From Burkholderiales bacterium (GTDB lineage: Bacteria > Pseudomonadota > Gammaproteobacteria > Burkholderiales > Burkholderiaceae_C): a stretch of 5,543 nucleotides of DNA. The notes beneath the pieces were generated by a model. The model did no database searches. It was not told the origin of the DNA and saw only the letters and a program-made list of their open reading frames with translations. The stretch is from the NCBI GenBank assembly GCA_006227785.1, contig SBFU01000149.1, positions 1-5,543 of the forward strand, written 5' to 3'. Numbering within the stretch: the first letter of the stretch is position 1; the number at the start of each line of letters is the position of its first letter. This document shows, one piece after another, positions 1 through 5,543 of the stretch. Made by a program: the position numbers and the translations under genes.

Positions 1-111
1 AGCCAGGGCGGGCCGGGCAGCGACGGTGTGTACAGCGTGACGGTGACGGCCACGGACCCCTCGGGGGCCAGCGTGGACCAGGTGTTCACCTTCACCATCG
101 GCAACCCGGCG
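1..111 (+). other. Partial Ig/cadherin-like repeat (tail only)
   Basis: Residues 1-37 read as the last two strands of a putative-Ig or dystroglycan-type cadherin-like domain: a Y-S-V-T-V-T-A-T-D strand, a P-S-G-A-S turn, then an F-T-F-T-I strand ending at a G-N-P-A-P linker. The sequence differs from the two repeats that follow, so the rod appears to mix repeat types. The beginning of the domain lies outside the window. Confidence 0.6.
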
Positions 112-1521
112 CCGGTGGCCACGGACGACGTTGCTGCCACCGATGAGGACACCCCGGTGACCATCGATGTGCTCGCCAACGACACCGACCCCGATGCTGA
201 TCCCCTGACCGTCACATCGGCGGTGGCGCCGAACGGGTCGGTGGTGATCAACGGCGACGGAACGCTGACCTACACGCCCAACGCCAACTTCAATGGCACA
301 GACACCATCACTTACACCATCAGCGATGGCAATGGCGGGACGTCCACGGCGACGGTGACAGTGACGGTCAACCCGGTCAACGATCCGCCGGTGGCCAGTG
401 ATGATGTGCTTGCCACGCGTTTCAACGAAGCGGTGAGCGGCAATGTGCTGGACAACGACAGCGATGTGGATGGCGATCCGCTGACCGTGGTTGATTTCGA
501 GGTCGATGGTGTGACCTATCTGGCAGGTGACACCGCCACCATTCCTGGTGTGGGGACCTTGCTGATCAACCCGGACGGCAGCTTCACGTTCACGCCGGTG
601 ACTGGCTACAGTGGCCCTGTGCCCGCGGTGACCTACACCATCAGCGACGGCAGTCTGACGGACACAGCCCAGCTGCAACTGTCCGACGTACCGAGGCCGC
701 CACAGACTCCGCCTGGGCCGCCAGCCCCACCATCGGTGACCCCGGTGCTGCCCGAGGAATCGGTTGACACGCCTCGCAATCCCGACTGGGGTGGGAATCC
801 GGCTTCCGGACAACCTGGCGTGGTGACGCTGCCCATCGCCACCGACCCCGCCTTGCACGTGCTCTACGCTGTGGGCAGTTCCAGCACTGAACGAGCGCTG
901 GCCGGGTCTTCACTCGGCGCCTTCCAGGCCAGTGCACCGCTGATGGCGGAAGCGATGGGCCAGGTGCCCGACAGCCTGCTGTTTGGTGGGATGACCGATG
1001 GGAATTCGCCAACGCTGATCCGCGAGCTGGGTCGGGGCGAGGTGCAAACGGTTGAACACTCCCTCCATGTGCAGCATGCGGTGCGCCACCTGCCGGTGAC
1101 CAGCGACGAAGGACTGTTTGTTCAAAAGGCGGTTCGTGCCGCCCAGCTCGAGTCCGCCGTCCGCGGCGCTGTGCTGGATGCCCACCAATCGGCCACACCG
1201 GGCTTCGAGTCCCTGCTGGATCCCTTCGGACTGGGTTCTCCCAAGCCGGCGGAAACGGCTGACAGGACCTCTCAGTCTCCGGTGCAGGCGCCCGTGCAAG
1301 CCGATGAAGGCAAACGGGGGGTGAAGCAGGCCCACGCCGTGACAGAGTCGACAGAAGCCTCGGTTGATACTTCAGTTTTCATCGAAAACGCCGATGTCCC
1401 CCCACAGGAAGCCCAGATTCAGCCGGCGGCGGCCCAAGGATTCAGGTCACAGCTGCAACGCATGGCCTCCGATCGAGGCGTGAGCGCTCGTCCCCTGACC
1501 CGTAGCCTGATTTCCGGCTGA
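1..1521 (+). CDS. Large repetitive adhesin-like surface protein, C-terminal 506 residues (5' end outside window)
   Basis: The frame is open from the first base, so this is the end of a longer gene; the GTG at 28 is an internal valine, not a start. Seen in order (window residue numbers): the tail of an Ig/cadherin-like repeat (1-37), two full Ig/cadherin-like repeats (38-129 and 130-230) each with an acidic N-D-x-D-x-D-x-D-P-L-T loop and a Y-T-I-S-D-G strand, a proline-rich linker (231-252), and an unrecognised region (253-506) that carries HVQHAVR and FVQKAVR motifs. Repeats of this class stack into stiff Ca-dependent rods in bacterial adhesins and other giant exported proteins. There are no RTX GGxGxD nonapeptides, no LPxTG anchor and no autotransporter barrel. 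The end of the gene lies 25 bases before the start of a TolC-like gene, so I infer that it is the exported substrate of the downstream machinery. The repeat assignment is firm; the adhesion role is inferred. Confidence 0.88.
   Translation, partial: SQGGPGSDGVYSVTVTATDPSGASVDQVFTFTIGNPAPVATDDVAATDEDTPVTIDVLANDTDPDADPLTVTSAVAPNGSVVINGDGTLTYTPNANFNGTDTITYTISDGNGGTSTATVTVTVNPVNDPPVASDDVLATRFNEAVSGNVLDNDSDVDGDPLTVVDFEVDGVTYLAGDTATIPGVGTLLINPDGSFTFTPVTGYSGPVPAVTYTISDGSLTDTAQLQLSDVPRPPQTPPGPPAPPSVTPVLPEESVDTPRNPDWGGNPASGQPGVVTLPIATDPALHVLYAVGSSSTERALAGSSLGAFQASAPLMAEAMGQVPDSLLFGGMTDGNSPTLIRELGRGEVQTVEHSLHVQHAVRHLPVTSDEGLFVQKAVRAAQLESAVRGAVLDAHQSATPGFESLLDPFGLGSPKPAETADRTSQSPVQAPVQADEGKRGVKQAHAVTESTEASVDTSVFIENADVPPQEAQIQPAAAQGFRSQLQRMASDRGVSARPLTRSLISG
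112..387 (+). repeat. Ig/cadherin-like tandem repeat 1 (VCBS/tandem-95 type)
   Basis: The unit starts at P-V-A-T-D-D and ends at P-V-N-D-P, about 92 residues. It has the typical order V-L-A-N-D-T-D-P-D-A-D-P-L-T (bases 169-210), N-G-D-G-T-L-T-Y-T-P, then Y-T-I-S-D-G-N-G-G (bases 313-339). The aspartates of the first motif are the usual Ca-ligand positions in this family. The PxNDPP linker to the next unit is also a family hallmark. Confidence 0.8.
388..690 (+). repeat. Ig/cadherin-like tandem repeat 2 (diverged, slightly longer)
   Basis: The unit starts at P-V-A-S-D-D and ends at Q-L-S-D-V, about 101 residues. It repeats the acidic loop as N-D-S-D-V-D-G-D-P-L-T (bases 454-486), the N-P-D-G-S-F-T-F-T-P strand and Y-T-I-S-D-G-S (bases 632-651). 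Compared with repeat 1 it has an insertion, V-D-G-V-T-Y-L-A-G-D-T, before the central strand. It is the last repeat before the proline linker. Stretches of DNA identity with repeat 1, such as the block encoding YTISDG, fit an origin by duplication. Confidence 0.78.
691..756 (+). other. Proline-rich linker between repeat rod and C-terminal region
   Basis: Residues 231-252 are roughly half proline, with runs such as P-P-Q-T-P-P-G-P-P-A-P-P. They join the last folded repeat to the unrecognised C-terminal region and are probably an extended, protease-accessible spacer. No known cleavage motif was recognised here. Confidence 0.7.
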
Positions 1522-1534
1522 TCCGATGCCTTTT

Positions 1535-1543
1535 GAGAGAAAG
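1535..1543 (+). promoter_or_regulatory. Purine-rich ribosome binding site deciding the start at 1547
   Basis: The stretch GAGAGAAAG ends 3 bases before the ATG at 1547, with its GAGA part at a usual spacing. The upstream in-frame ATG at 1526 has no such sequence before it, only the end of the adhesin gene. The match to the anti-Shine-Dalgarno is partial. It favours 1547, as does the shorter, more typical signal peptide that results. Confidence 0.5.
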
Positions 1544-1546
1544 AAC

Positions 1547-1639
1547 ATGACAAATCTTCAATCCTCCCCCTCCCGAGTGTCCACGCTGGCTGGACGCAGC
1601 GCCCTGTTGCTGGCCGTCACCGCCGTGGTGGCCGGTTGC
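1547..1639 (+). other. Lipoprotein signal peptide and lipobox of the TolC-like protein
   Basis: The region encodes a short N-terminus with two Arg residues, the hydrophobic core A-L-L-L-A-V-T-A-V-V and the lipobox V-A-G-C. Lipidation and cleavage by signal peptidase II at Cys31 are expected. Classical TolC lacks this; NodT/OprM-type channels have it. Confidence 0.8.
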
Positions 1640-3427
1640 AGTGTCACACCCAAGCCCCTGGAAAAGGAGGATGTGCTGACGCGTGTGAAGGAAGACACCG
1701 CGCGCATGTATGTCGACCAGACACCGATCGGTGGGCCGATCAGCATGGAAGAAGCGGTGGCCAGGGCGCTGCGCTACAACCTGGACTACCGCCTCAAGCG
1801 GATGGAGTCTGCACTGGCCCAGGGTCTGACCAACTATGCCAGCTACGACATGCTGCCCCAGGTGCTGGCTTCGGCGGGCTACCAGGACCGCAACAACTTC
1901 TCCGGCGGCACCAGCATCGGCCTGCTCGATGGTGTGGAGTCCACCAACCCGACGTCATCGGACGAGCGCTCGCGCAACCTGCGCGGTATCACTTTTTCGT
2001 GGAATGCGCTCGATTTCGGGGTGTCCTATTACCGGGCCAAGCAGCAGGGTGACCAGTTTCTGATCGCCGAGGAGCGTCGCCGCAAGGTGGTGCAGAACCT
2101 GCTGCAGGATGTGCGTGCCGCCTACTGGCGGGCCTTGGGTGCCCAACGCCTCACCGCCCAGGCCGACGAAATCCTCGAGCGCGCCCAGCAGGCCCTGTCG
2201 CGCTCACGCGAAGCCGAAACCCAGCGCGTCATTCCGCCGGGGGTGGCCCTGGCGTACCAGCGCGCCCTGCTGGACGCCACCTCTTTGCTGAACCAACGGC
2301 GCCAGGACCTCGAGTTTGCCAAGCGGGAACTGGCCGCCCTGATGAACGTGCCACCGGGTGTGGCGTTCACGGTGGCCGAAGCCCAGGAACCTGTCCTGCC
2401 CGCCGCACCGCGCGACGTGGCCAAGCTGGAAGAAATGGCCTTGTTGCAACGCCCGGAACTGCGCGAGGAAGACCTGCGCAAACGCATCACCGCGGCAGAA
2501 GCCCGCAAGCAGGTCCTCGGCATGTTGCCCGGTATTTCCTTCAATTTCGGTCGGCAGTACGACAGCAACCGCTTCCTGTTCAACAACAGCTGGTCCGAAG
2601 GTGGCGTCAATATCGCCTGGAACCTGATGCGCCTGGCCGCGTTGCCCGCCATGCGCGATGCCCAGAAATACCAGGAACAGACCGACGAAGCCCGTCGCAT
2701 GGCACTGTCCATGGCCATCCTGACACAGACTCGCATCAGTGCCGAGCGTTACCGCATGGCTCTGGAGGACTTCAAGCTGGCGGATCAGGCGTCGCAGGTC
2801 GACAAGCGCCTGGCCGATTTCACGCGCGCTTCGGTGACCGCCAAGCTCGACAGCGAACTGGAAGCCATCCGCACCCAGGCCCGCTCGGTGCTCGGCGCCT
2901 ACCAGCGCGCCAACGCCTATGCCAACGCCCATATCGCGTTTGGCCGTCTCTACAACACGCTGGGCTTTGATCCGATTGCCGACGACTTTGAAGGCAACGA
3001 CCTGGCCCAGCTGACCCAGCGCGTCCGTGACCACCTGCAGGCCACCGAGAAGGACGCTTTCAGCATGTCATCGAACCTGTTTGGTCGCGCGCCGGGTGTG
3101 GCCGTTCAGGTCACCGGCATCAGCGACCCGGTGCAGAAGGTCCGCATGACGGCTCTGGCCAAGGACCTGCTGGCCCGCCACGACATCCCTGCCGATGACC
3201 AGGGCGGCATTCCGCTGGAACTTTCGTTTGAGTCCGGAGATCGGCTGGGCCTGGAGCGTGCCGCCTGGACCCTGCGCGTGCGCGATACGGCGGGCGCCGT
3301 CCGCCAGGAAGCCCGGTTTGCGACTACGATTCCGCAAAACGCGCGCCGGTCGGTGTACGAGTCCAGCCTGGTGGCGGCGCTCAATGCCAATCTGGGTGAT
3401 CTGAAGAACTGGTTTGAAAACGAGTGA
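1547..3427 (+). CDS. TolC/NodT-family outer-membrane efflux lipoprotein with C-terminal extension
   Basis: The 626-residue product should form the trimeric outer-membrane and periplasmic tunnel of an export system. Residues 1-30 are a lipoprotein signal peptide: Arg residues, a hydrophobic stretch, then a V-A-G-C lipobox with Cys31 (bases 1637-1639). Ser at +2 fits outer-membrane sorting. The first outer-membrane-efflux half begins at S-M-E-E-A-V-A-R-A-L (66-75). The second begins near L294, with R-P-E-L at 302-305 and a long helical stretch up to about residue 475. Family members usually end about there at 420-500 residues; this one continues for roughly 148 residues. The ATG at 1526 in the same frame would add 7 residues (MPFERKN) but has no ribosome binding site and spoils the signal peptide. 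The adhesin gene ends 25 bases upstream and an adaptor gene begins one base after the stop, so export of the adhesin is the likely job. The family call is firm; the substrate is inferred. Confidence 0.9.
   Translation: MTNLQSSPSRVSTLAGRSALLLAVTAVVAGCSVTPKPLEKEDVLTRVKEDTARMYVDQTPIGGPISMEEAVARALRYNLDYRLKRMESALAQGLTNYASYDMLPQVLASAGYQDRNNFSGGTSIGLLDGVESTNPTSSDERSRNLRGITFSWNALDFGVSYYRAKQQGDQFLIAEERRRKVVQNLLQDVRAAYWRALGAQRLTAQADEILERAQQALSRSREAETQRVIPPGVALAYQRALLDATSLLNQRRQDLEFAKRELAALMNVPPGVAFTVAEAQEPVLPAAPRDVAKLEEMALLQRPELREEDLRKRITAAEARKQVLGMLPGISFNFGRQYDSNRFLFNNSWSEGGVNIAWNLMRLAALPAMRDAQKYQEQTDEARRMALSMAILTQTRISAERYRMALEDFKLADQASQVDKRLADFTRASVTAKLDSELEAIRTQARSVLGAYQRANAYANAHIAFGRLYNTLGFDPIADDFEGNDLAQLTQRVRDHLQATEKDAFSMSSNLFGRAPGVAVQVTGISDPVQKVRMTALAKDLLARHDIPADDQGGIPLELSFESGDRLGLERAAWTLRVRDTAGAVRQEARFATTIPQNARRSVYESSLVAALNANLGDLKNWFENE
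2981..3424 (+). other. C-terminal extension of the TolC-like protein, unrecognised
   Basis: Residues 479-626 follow the end of the second efflux half. They start with an acidic D-D-F-E-G-N-D segment and a helix, then alternate predicted strands and helices: G-V-A-V-Q-V-T-G-I, a K-V-R-M-T-A-L-A-K-D-L-L-A-R helix, I-P-L-E-L-S-F, A-W-T-L-R-V-R-D and a closing helix ending N-W-F-E-N-E. There is no hydrophobic segment, so it is probably a soluble alpha/beta domain on the periplasmic side. I do not recognise the family. Confidence 0.55.
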
Positions 3428-3428
3428 T

Positions 3429-4202
3429 ATGCGATTGACGTCTGTTCGCCGGCTGTTGCTGGCCTCCGTGTTGTCCGGTCTGGCCTTCGGTGCCTGGTCG
3501 CAGACCGGAGGAGCGGGGAGTGGGGTTTCGGCACCTTCGCCTGAGACAGTCCGGGTCCTGGTTCTGCCCAACGGCGAAACGGTGCTGGCCAGCCCGATCG
3601 CGGGCCGCATCACCGAGGTGCACACCGGTCTGGGCCGGCCGTTTCGACAGGGAGCCGTCCTGGTCTCACTGGACTGCGGCGAACACGAGGCCCGTGCGGG
3701 CATGGCCAAGGCGGACCTGGCGTCGGCGACCGAGGAATACGAAGCCAAGCTGCGCATGCAGGGGCTTGAACAGGCAAGCGATGTCGAGGTGGCCCTGGCC
3801 GCCAGCGCGGTGGCCAAGGCCAAAGCCCAGAGCGAACTGATCGCCTACCAGATCTCCCAGTGCGCCATCCGCGCACCTTGGGATGGCTACACGTCGCGTC
3901 TGCATGTGCGCAGCCACATGACGGTGACGCCCGGTCAACCCATGATCGATCTCGTGCGTCGGGGCGTGCTTCTTCTCAAGCTCAATGTGCCATCCCGATG
4001 GACGTCCGCGCTGAAGATCGGCCAGGAGTTCGAGGTCACGATCGACGAGACCGGCAAAGCGTATCCGGCCCGGATCCAGCGGATCAACAGCCGCATCGAT
4101 CCGGTCAGCCAGACCATCGAACTGGAGGCGGCCATGATGCGGGTCTATCCGGACCTGCTGCCCGGCATGAGCGGCGTCGCCCGCTTCCCGAACCTGCGCT
4201 GA
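3429..4202 (+). CDS. Short soluble periplasmic adaptor (RND/HlyD-type membrane fusion protein)
   Basis: The 257-residue product should bridge an inner-membrane component to the TolC-like channel. Residues 1-24 are a Sec signal peptide (M-R-L-T-S-V-R-R, hydrophobic core, A-W-S then Gln). Next come the first lipoyl half (about 42-82, with A-S-P-I-A-G-R-I-T-E-V), a helical hairpin of only about 60 residues (84-144), the second lipoyl half starting C-A-I-R-A-P-W-D-G-Y (145-154), and a beta-barrel (about 180-252) containing R-I-D-P-V-S-Q-T-I and L-P-G-M-S-G-V. Common RND adaptors have 350-400 residues; here the membrane-proximal domain is minimal. Only two cysteines remain in the mature protein, Cys83 and Cys145, one at each foot of the hairpin. 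The ATG lies one base after the upstream stop, so translation is probably coupled. A TTG at 3414 in frame would overlap the previous gene and weaken the signal peptide, so I prefer the ATG. Confidence 0.87.
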   Translation: MRLTSVRRLLLASVLSGLAFGAWSQTGGAGSGVSAPSPETVRVLVLPNGETVLASPIAGRITEVHTGLGRPFRQGAVLVSLDCGEHEARAGMAKADLASATEEYEAKLRMQGLEQASDVEVALAASAVAKAKAQSELIAYQISQCAIRAPWDGYTSRLHVRSHMTVTPGQPMIDLVRRGVLLLKLNVPSRWTSALKIGQEFEVTIDETGKAYPARIQRINSRIDPVSQTIELEAAMMRVYPDLLPGMSGVARFPNLR

Positions 4203-4212
4203 CCCTGTGGCC

Positions 4213-5541
4213 ATGAACGAGGCCGCCGATCTGGACATCCTGCTCCAGATCGAGTCGCGCGCGCTGACGGCCGCCGACACGCCGGGCCTGCGGTTCACCA
4301 TCGTCAATGAAACCCACGCACTGACCCCTTATCGACAGGCTGCGTTGTTCGAGTGGTCGGGCGAGCGTCTGAAGCTGGTGGCCGCCTCGGGCCTGGTCAG
4401 TGTGGCCGAGGACTCGCCGTTTGCGGTCTGGATGGCACAGTTTGCGCGACGGCTGCCCAACGACGGACAGATGCACCGCATCGACCACGCCGATGCCGCC
4501 GAAGCCGACCAACCGGGCTGGTCCGAATGGTTGCCCGAACACCTGCTGCTGGTGCCACTCCATGGTCGCGATGGCGAACGGCTGGGCATGGCGCTGTATG
4601 CCCGGGAAACGCCGTGGACCGATCGTGACCTCGGGCTGCTGGAGCGGCTGCACCTGAGCTACGGTCATTGCCTGGCGTCGCTTCGTCATGCCAAGGCGCG
4701 CGGCTGGAGCGCCCGGGTGCGGCGCTGGTTGCAGGGGCGCCGCCGCAACCTGGTGCTTGCCGCGCTGGTACTGGCCCTGTTTATCCCCGTTCGCCTGTCG
4801 GTGCTGGCGCCGGCCGAAGTCATTGCCCTCAGTGCCGTGGCCGTGGCGGCCCCGCAGGAGGGGGTCATCGGCAGCTTTGGCATCGCGCCCAACAGCCGGG
4901 TGAAGACCGGTGATCTGCTGTTCTCGCTCGACGATTCGGTGATACAGAACCGGCGCGAGGTGGCCCTGAAGGCACTGGAAGTGGCCCGGGTGGATGCCCA
5001 TATTGCCCAGCAACGGGCCTTTGACGACATCCGAGGTCGGGCCGACCTGGCCATGCTGATGGGGCGGGTGCGGGAAAAAGAAGCGGAGCTGGCCGCGGTC
5101 GAAACGCTGACGCAGCGGGTGGAGGTACGTGCCGACCGCGACGGTGTGGCCATCTTTGCCGACGTCAACGACTGGCTGGGCCGTCCGGTACAGACGGGCG
5201 AGCGCGTGATGCAACTGGCGCAGCCCGAAGACGCGGGGGTGCTGATCTGGCTGGCCGTGGCGGACGCCATCAATCTGGAGCCGGGCGCACCGGTCCAGCT
5301 GTTCCTGCACACCGACCCTTTGCGTCCGCGCGCGGGCCAGCTGATGGAGGCCAGCTACCAGGCCACACCCAGCCCGGACGACGTCGCGTCCTACCGGCTG
5401 CGCGCCCGCTTCGATGACGGCGAGACTCTGCCGCGGATCGGCCTTCGCGGCACCGCCCGCATCTCGGGCGAGTGGGTGACGCTGGGCTTCTACCTGTTCC
5501 GCCGGCCGATCGCGGCGGTGCGGGAATGGACCGGCCTGTGA
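4213..5541 (+). CDS. Membrane-anchored HlyD-like adaptor with N-terminal cytoplasmic GAF-like domain
   Basis: This 442-residue protein has a soluble N-terminus (about 8-158) with a GAF-like pattern: L-T-P-Y-R-Q-A-A-L-F-E-W, L-K-L-V-A-A-S-G-L, then L-L-L-V-P-L-H-G-R-D-G and R-L-G-M-A-L-Y. An Arg-rich stretch (R-R-R at 176-178) precedes one transmembrane helix (179-198), which puts the N-terminus in the cytoplasm. The periplasmic part is HlyD-like: first lipoyl half (about 205-243, A-A-P-Q-E-G-V-I-G-S then V-K-T-G-D-L-L-F-S-L-D), hairpin (about 244-300), second lipoyl half (303-335), beta-barrel (340-418) and an F-Y-L-F-R-R-P tail. The start is ATG 4213, 10 bases after the previous stop; GTG 4207 in frame would add two residues and cannot be excluded. 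No strong ribosome binding site is visible, which suggests coupled translation. The adaptor call is firm. The GAF-like call rests on pattern reading, and any ligand or partner is unknown. Confidence 0.85.
   Translation: MNEAADLDILLQIESRALTAADTPGLRFTIVNETHALTPYRQAALFEWSGERLKLVAASGLVSVAEDSPFAVWMAQFARRLPNDGQMHRIDHADAAEADQPGWSEWLPEHLLLVPLHGRDGERLGMALYARETPWTDRDLGLLERLHLSYGHCLASLRHAKARGWSARVRRWLQGRRRNLVLAALVLALFIPVRLSVLAPAEVIALSAVAVAAPQEGVIGSFGIAPNSRVKTGDLLFSLDDSVIQNRREVALKALEVARVDAHIAQQRAFDDIRGRADLAMLMGRVREKEAELAAVETLTQRVEVRADRDGVAIFADVNDWLGRPVQTGERVMQLAQPEDAGVLIWLAVADAINLEPGAPVQLFLHTDPLRPRAGQLMEASYQATPSPDDVASYRLRARFDDGETLPRIGLRGTARISGEWVTLGFYLFRRPIAAVREWTGL
4234..4686 (+). other. GAF-like cytoplasmic domain of the HlyD-like adaptor
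   Basis: About 150 residues show the alternating strands of a GAF fold, with a V-P-L-H-G-R-D-G-E-R-L-G-M-A-L-Y strand-turn-strand near the end, then a T-D-R-D-L-G-L-L-E-R-L helix, a common GAF ending. I see no phytochrome-type chromophore cysteine motif and no NKFDE cyclic-nucleotide motif. A sensing or assembly role is inference only. Confidence 0.55.
4747..4806 (+). other. Single transmembrane helix of the HlyD-like adaptor
   Basis: About 20 mostly hydrophobic residues (N-L-V-L-A-A-L-V-L-A-L-F-I-P-V and onward) follow an Arg cluster on the cytoplasmic side and precede the periplasmic lipoyl domain. One helix with N-in topology is standard for HlyD; here it separates the GAF-like domain from the adaptor. 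Confidence 0.85.
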
Positions 5542-5543
5542 GT
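5526..5543 (+). CDS. Probable start of a further operon gene (5' end only)
   Basis: An ATG at 5526 opens a frame (M-D-R-P-V-S) that overlaps the end of the HlyD-like gene by 16 bases. A GTG at 5538 in the same frame overlaps the stop codon in a GTGA arrangement, another common coupled start. Which is used cannot be decided from six codons, and neither has a clear ribosome binding site. The product is unknown. From the context a further export component is expected, such as a transporter or a membrane protein with an adaptor domain, but nothing in the window shows it. Confidence 0.35.

Noticed and set aside
28..30. GTG as the start codon of the adhesin gene
   Set aside because: The frame is open to base 1 and the codon sits inside a repeat strand (V-Y-S-V-T-V), so it is an internal valine.
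169..486. Acidic N-D-x-D-x-D motifs read as RTX Ca-binding nonapeptides
   Set aside because: They occur once per repeat of about 95 residues within beta-strand context, as in cadherin/VCBS-type repeats, and are not in GGxGxDxUx tandem arrays.
641..1198. A 185-codon open frame on the - strand inside the adhesin C-terminal region
   Set aside because: It has Arg/Pro/Ala-rich low-complexity content typical of the antisense of GC-rich coding DNA, and the + frame is continuous with the repeats.
1526..1528. ATG 1526 as the start of the TolC-like gene
   Set aside because: It has no ribosome binding site, and the extra seven residues put charged residues ahead of an already complete lipoprotein signal. 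ATG 1547 fits better, though this is not proven.
2204..3034. A 276-codon open frame on the - strand inside the TolC-like gene
   Set aside because: It is antisense to the conserved efflux halves. The composition is shadow-like and no ribosome binding site or domain is visible.
4105..5310. A 401-codon open frame on the - strand opposite the HlyD-like gene
   Set aside because: It lies antisense to a gene with clear adaptor domains. Its translation is rich in His, Gln, Arg and Gly with no recognisable fold, as expected for a GC-rich shadow frame.

Overview
The window is GC-rich and gene-dense, with every supportable gene on the + strand. The composition and protein style suggest a Gram-negative proteobacterium, perhaps a betaproteobacterium of the Burkholderiales. 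That placement is a guess from composition and protein character, not from a marker gene. An outer-membrane lipoprotein channel and periplasmic adaptors make a double-membrane cell close to certain.

Layout: (1) bases 1-1521 are the 3' end of a large repetitive surface protein, an adhesin-like protein. It ends with part of one Ig/cadherin-like repeat, two complete Ca-binding-type repeats, a proline-rich linker and a C-terminal region of about 250 residues that I do not recognise. (2) 1547-3427 encodes a TolC/NodT-type outer-membrane efflux lipoprotein with an extra C-terminal domain. (3) 3429-4202 encodes a short secreted periplasmic adaptor (membrane fusion protein) with a cysteine pair bracketing its hairpin. 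(4) 4213-5541 encodes a membrane-anchored HlyD-like adaptor with a GAF-like domain on its cytoplasmic side. (5) The last bases hold the probable start of another gene that overlaps gene 4.

The genes are separated by 25, 1 and 10 bases and then by an overlap, with no terminator or promoter visible between them. The window therefore reads as one transcription unit: a giant exported protein followed by outer-membrane channel, soluble adaptor and inner-membrane adaptor. The simplest model is a dedicated type I-like export apparatus for the upstream adhesin. What makes it unusual is the lack of an ABC ATPase inside the window, the presence of two different adaptors, the cytoplasmic GAF-like domain on one of them, and the absence of RTX nonapeptides at the end of the presumed substrate. 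The energising component, if any, must lie outside the window. No gene-free stretch longer than about 25 bases exists here, and I see no RNA gene, mobile element or CRISPR array.
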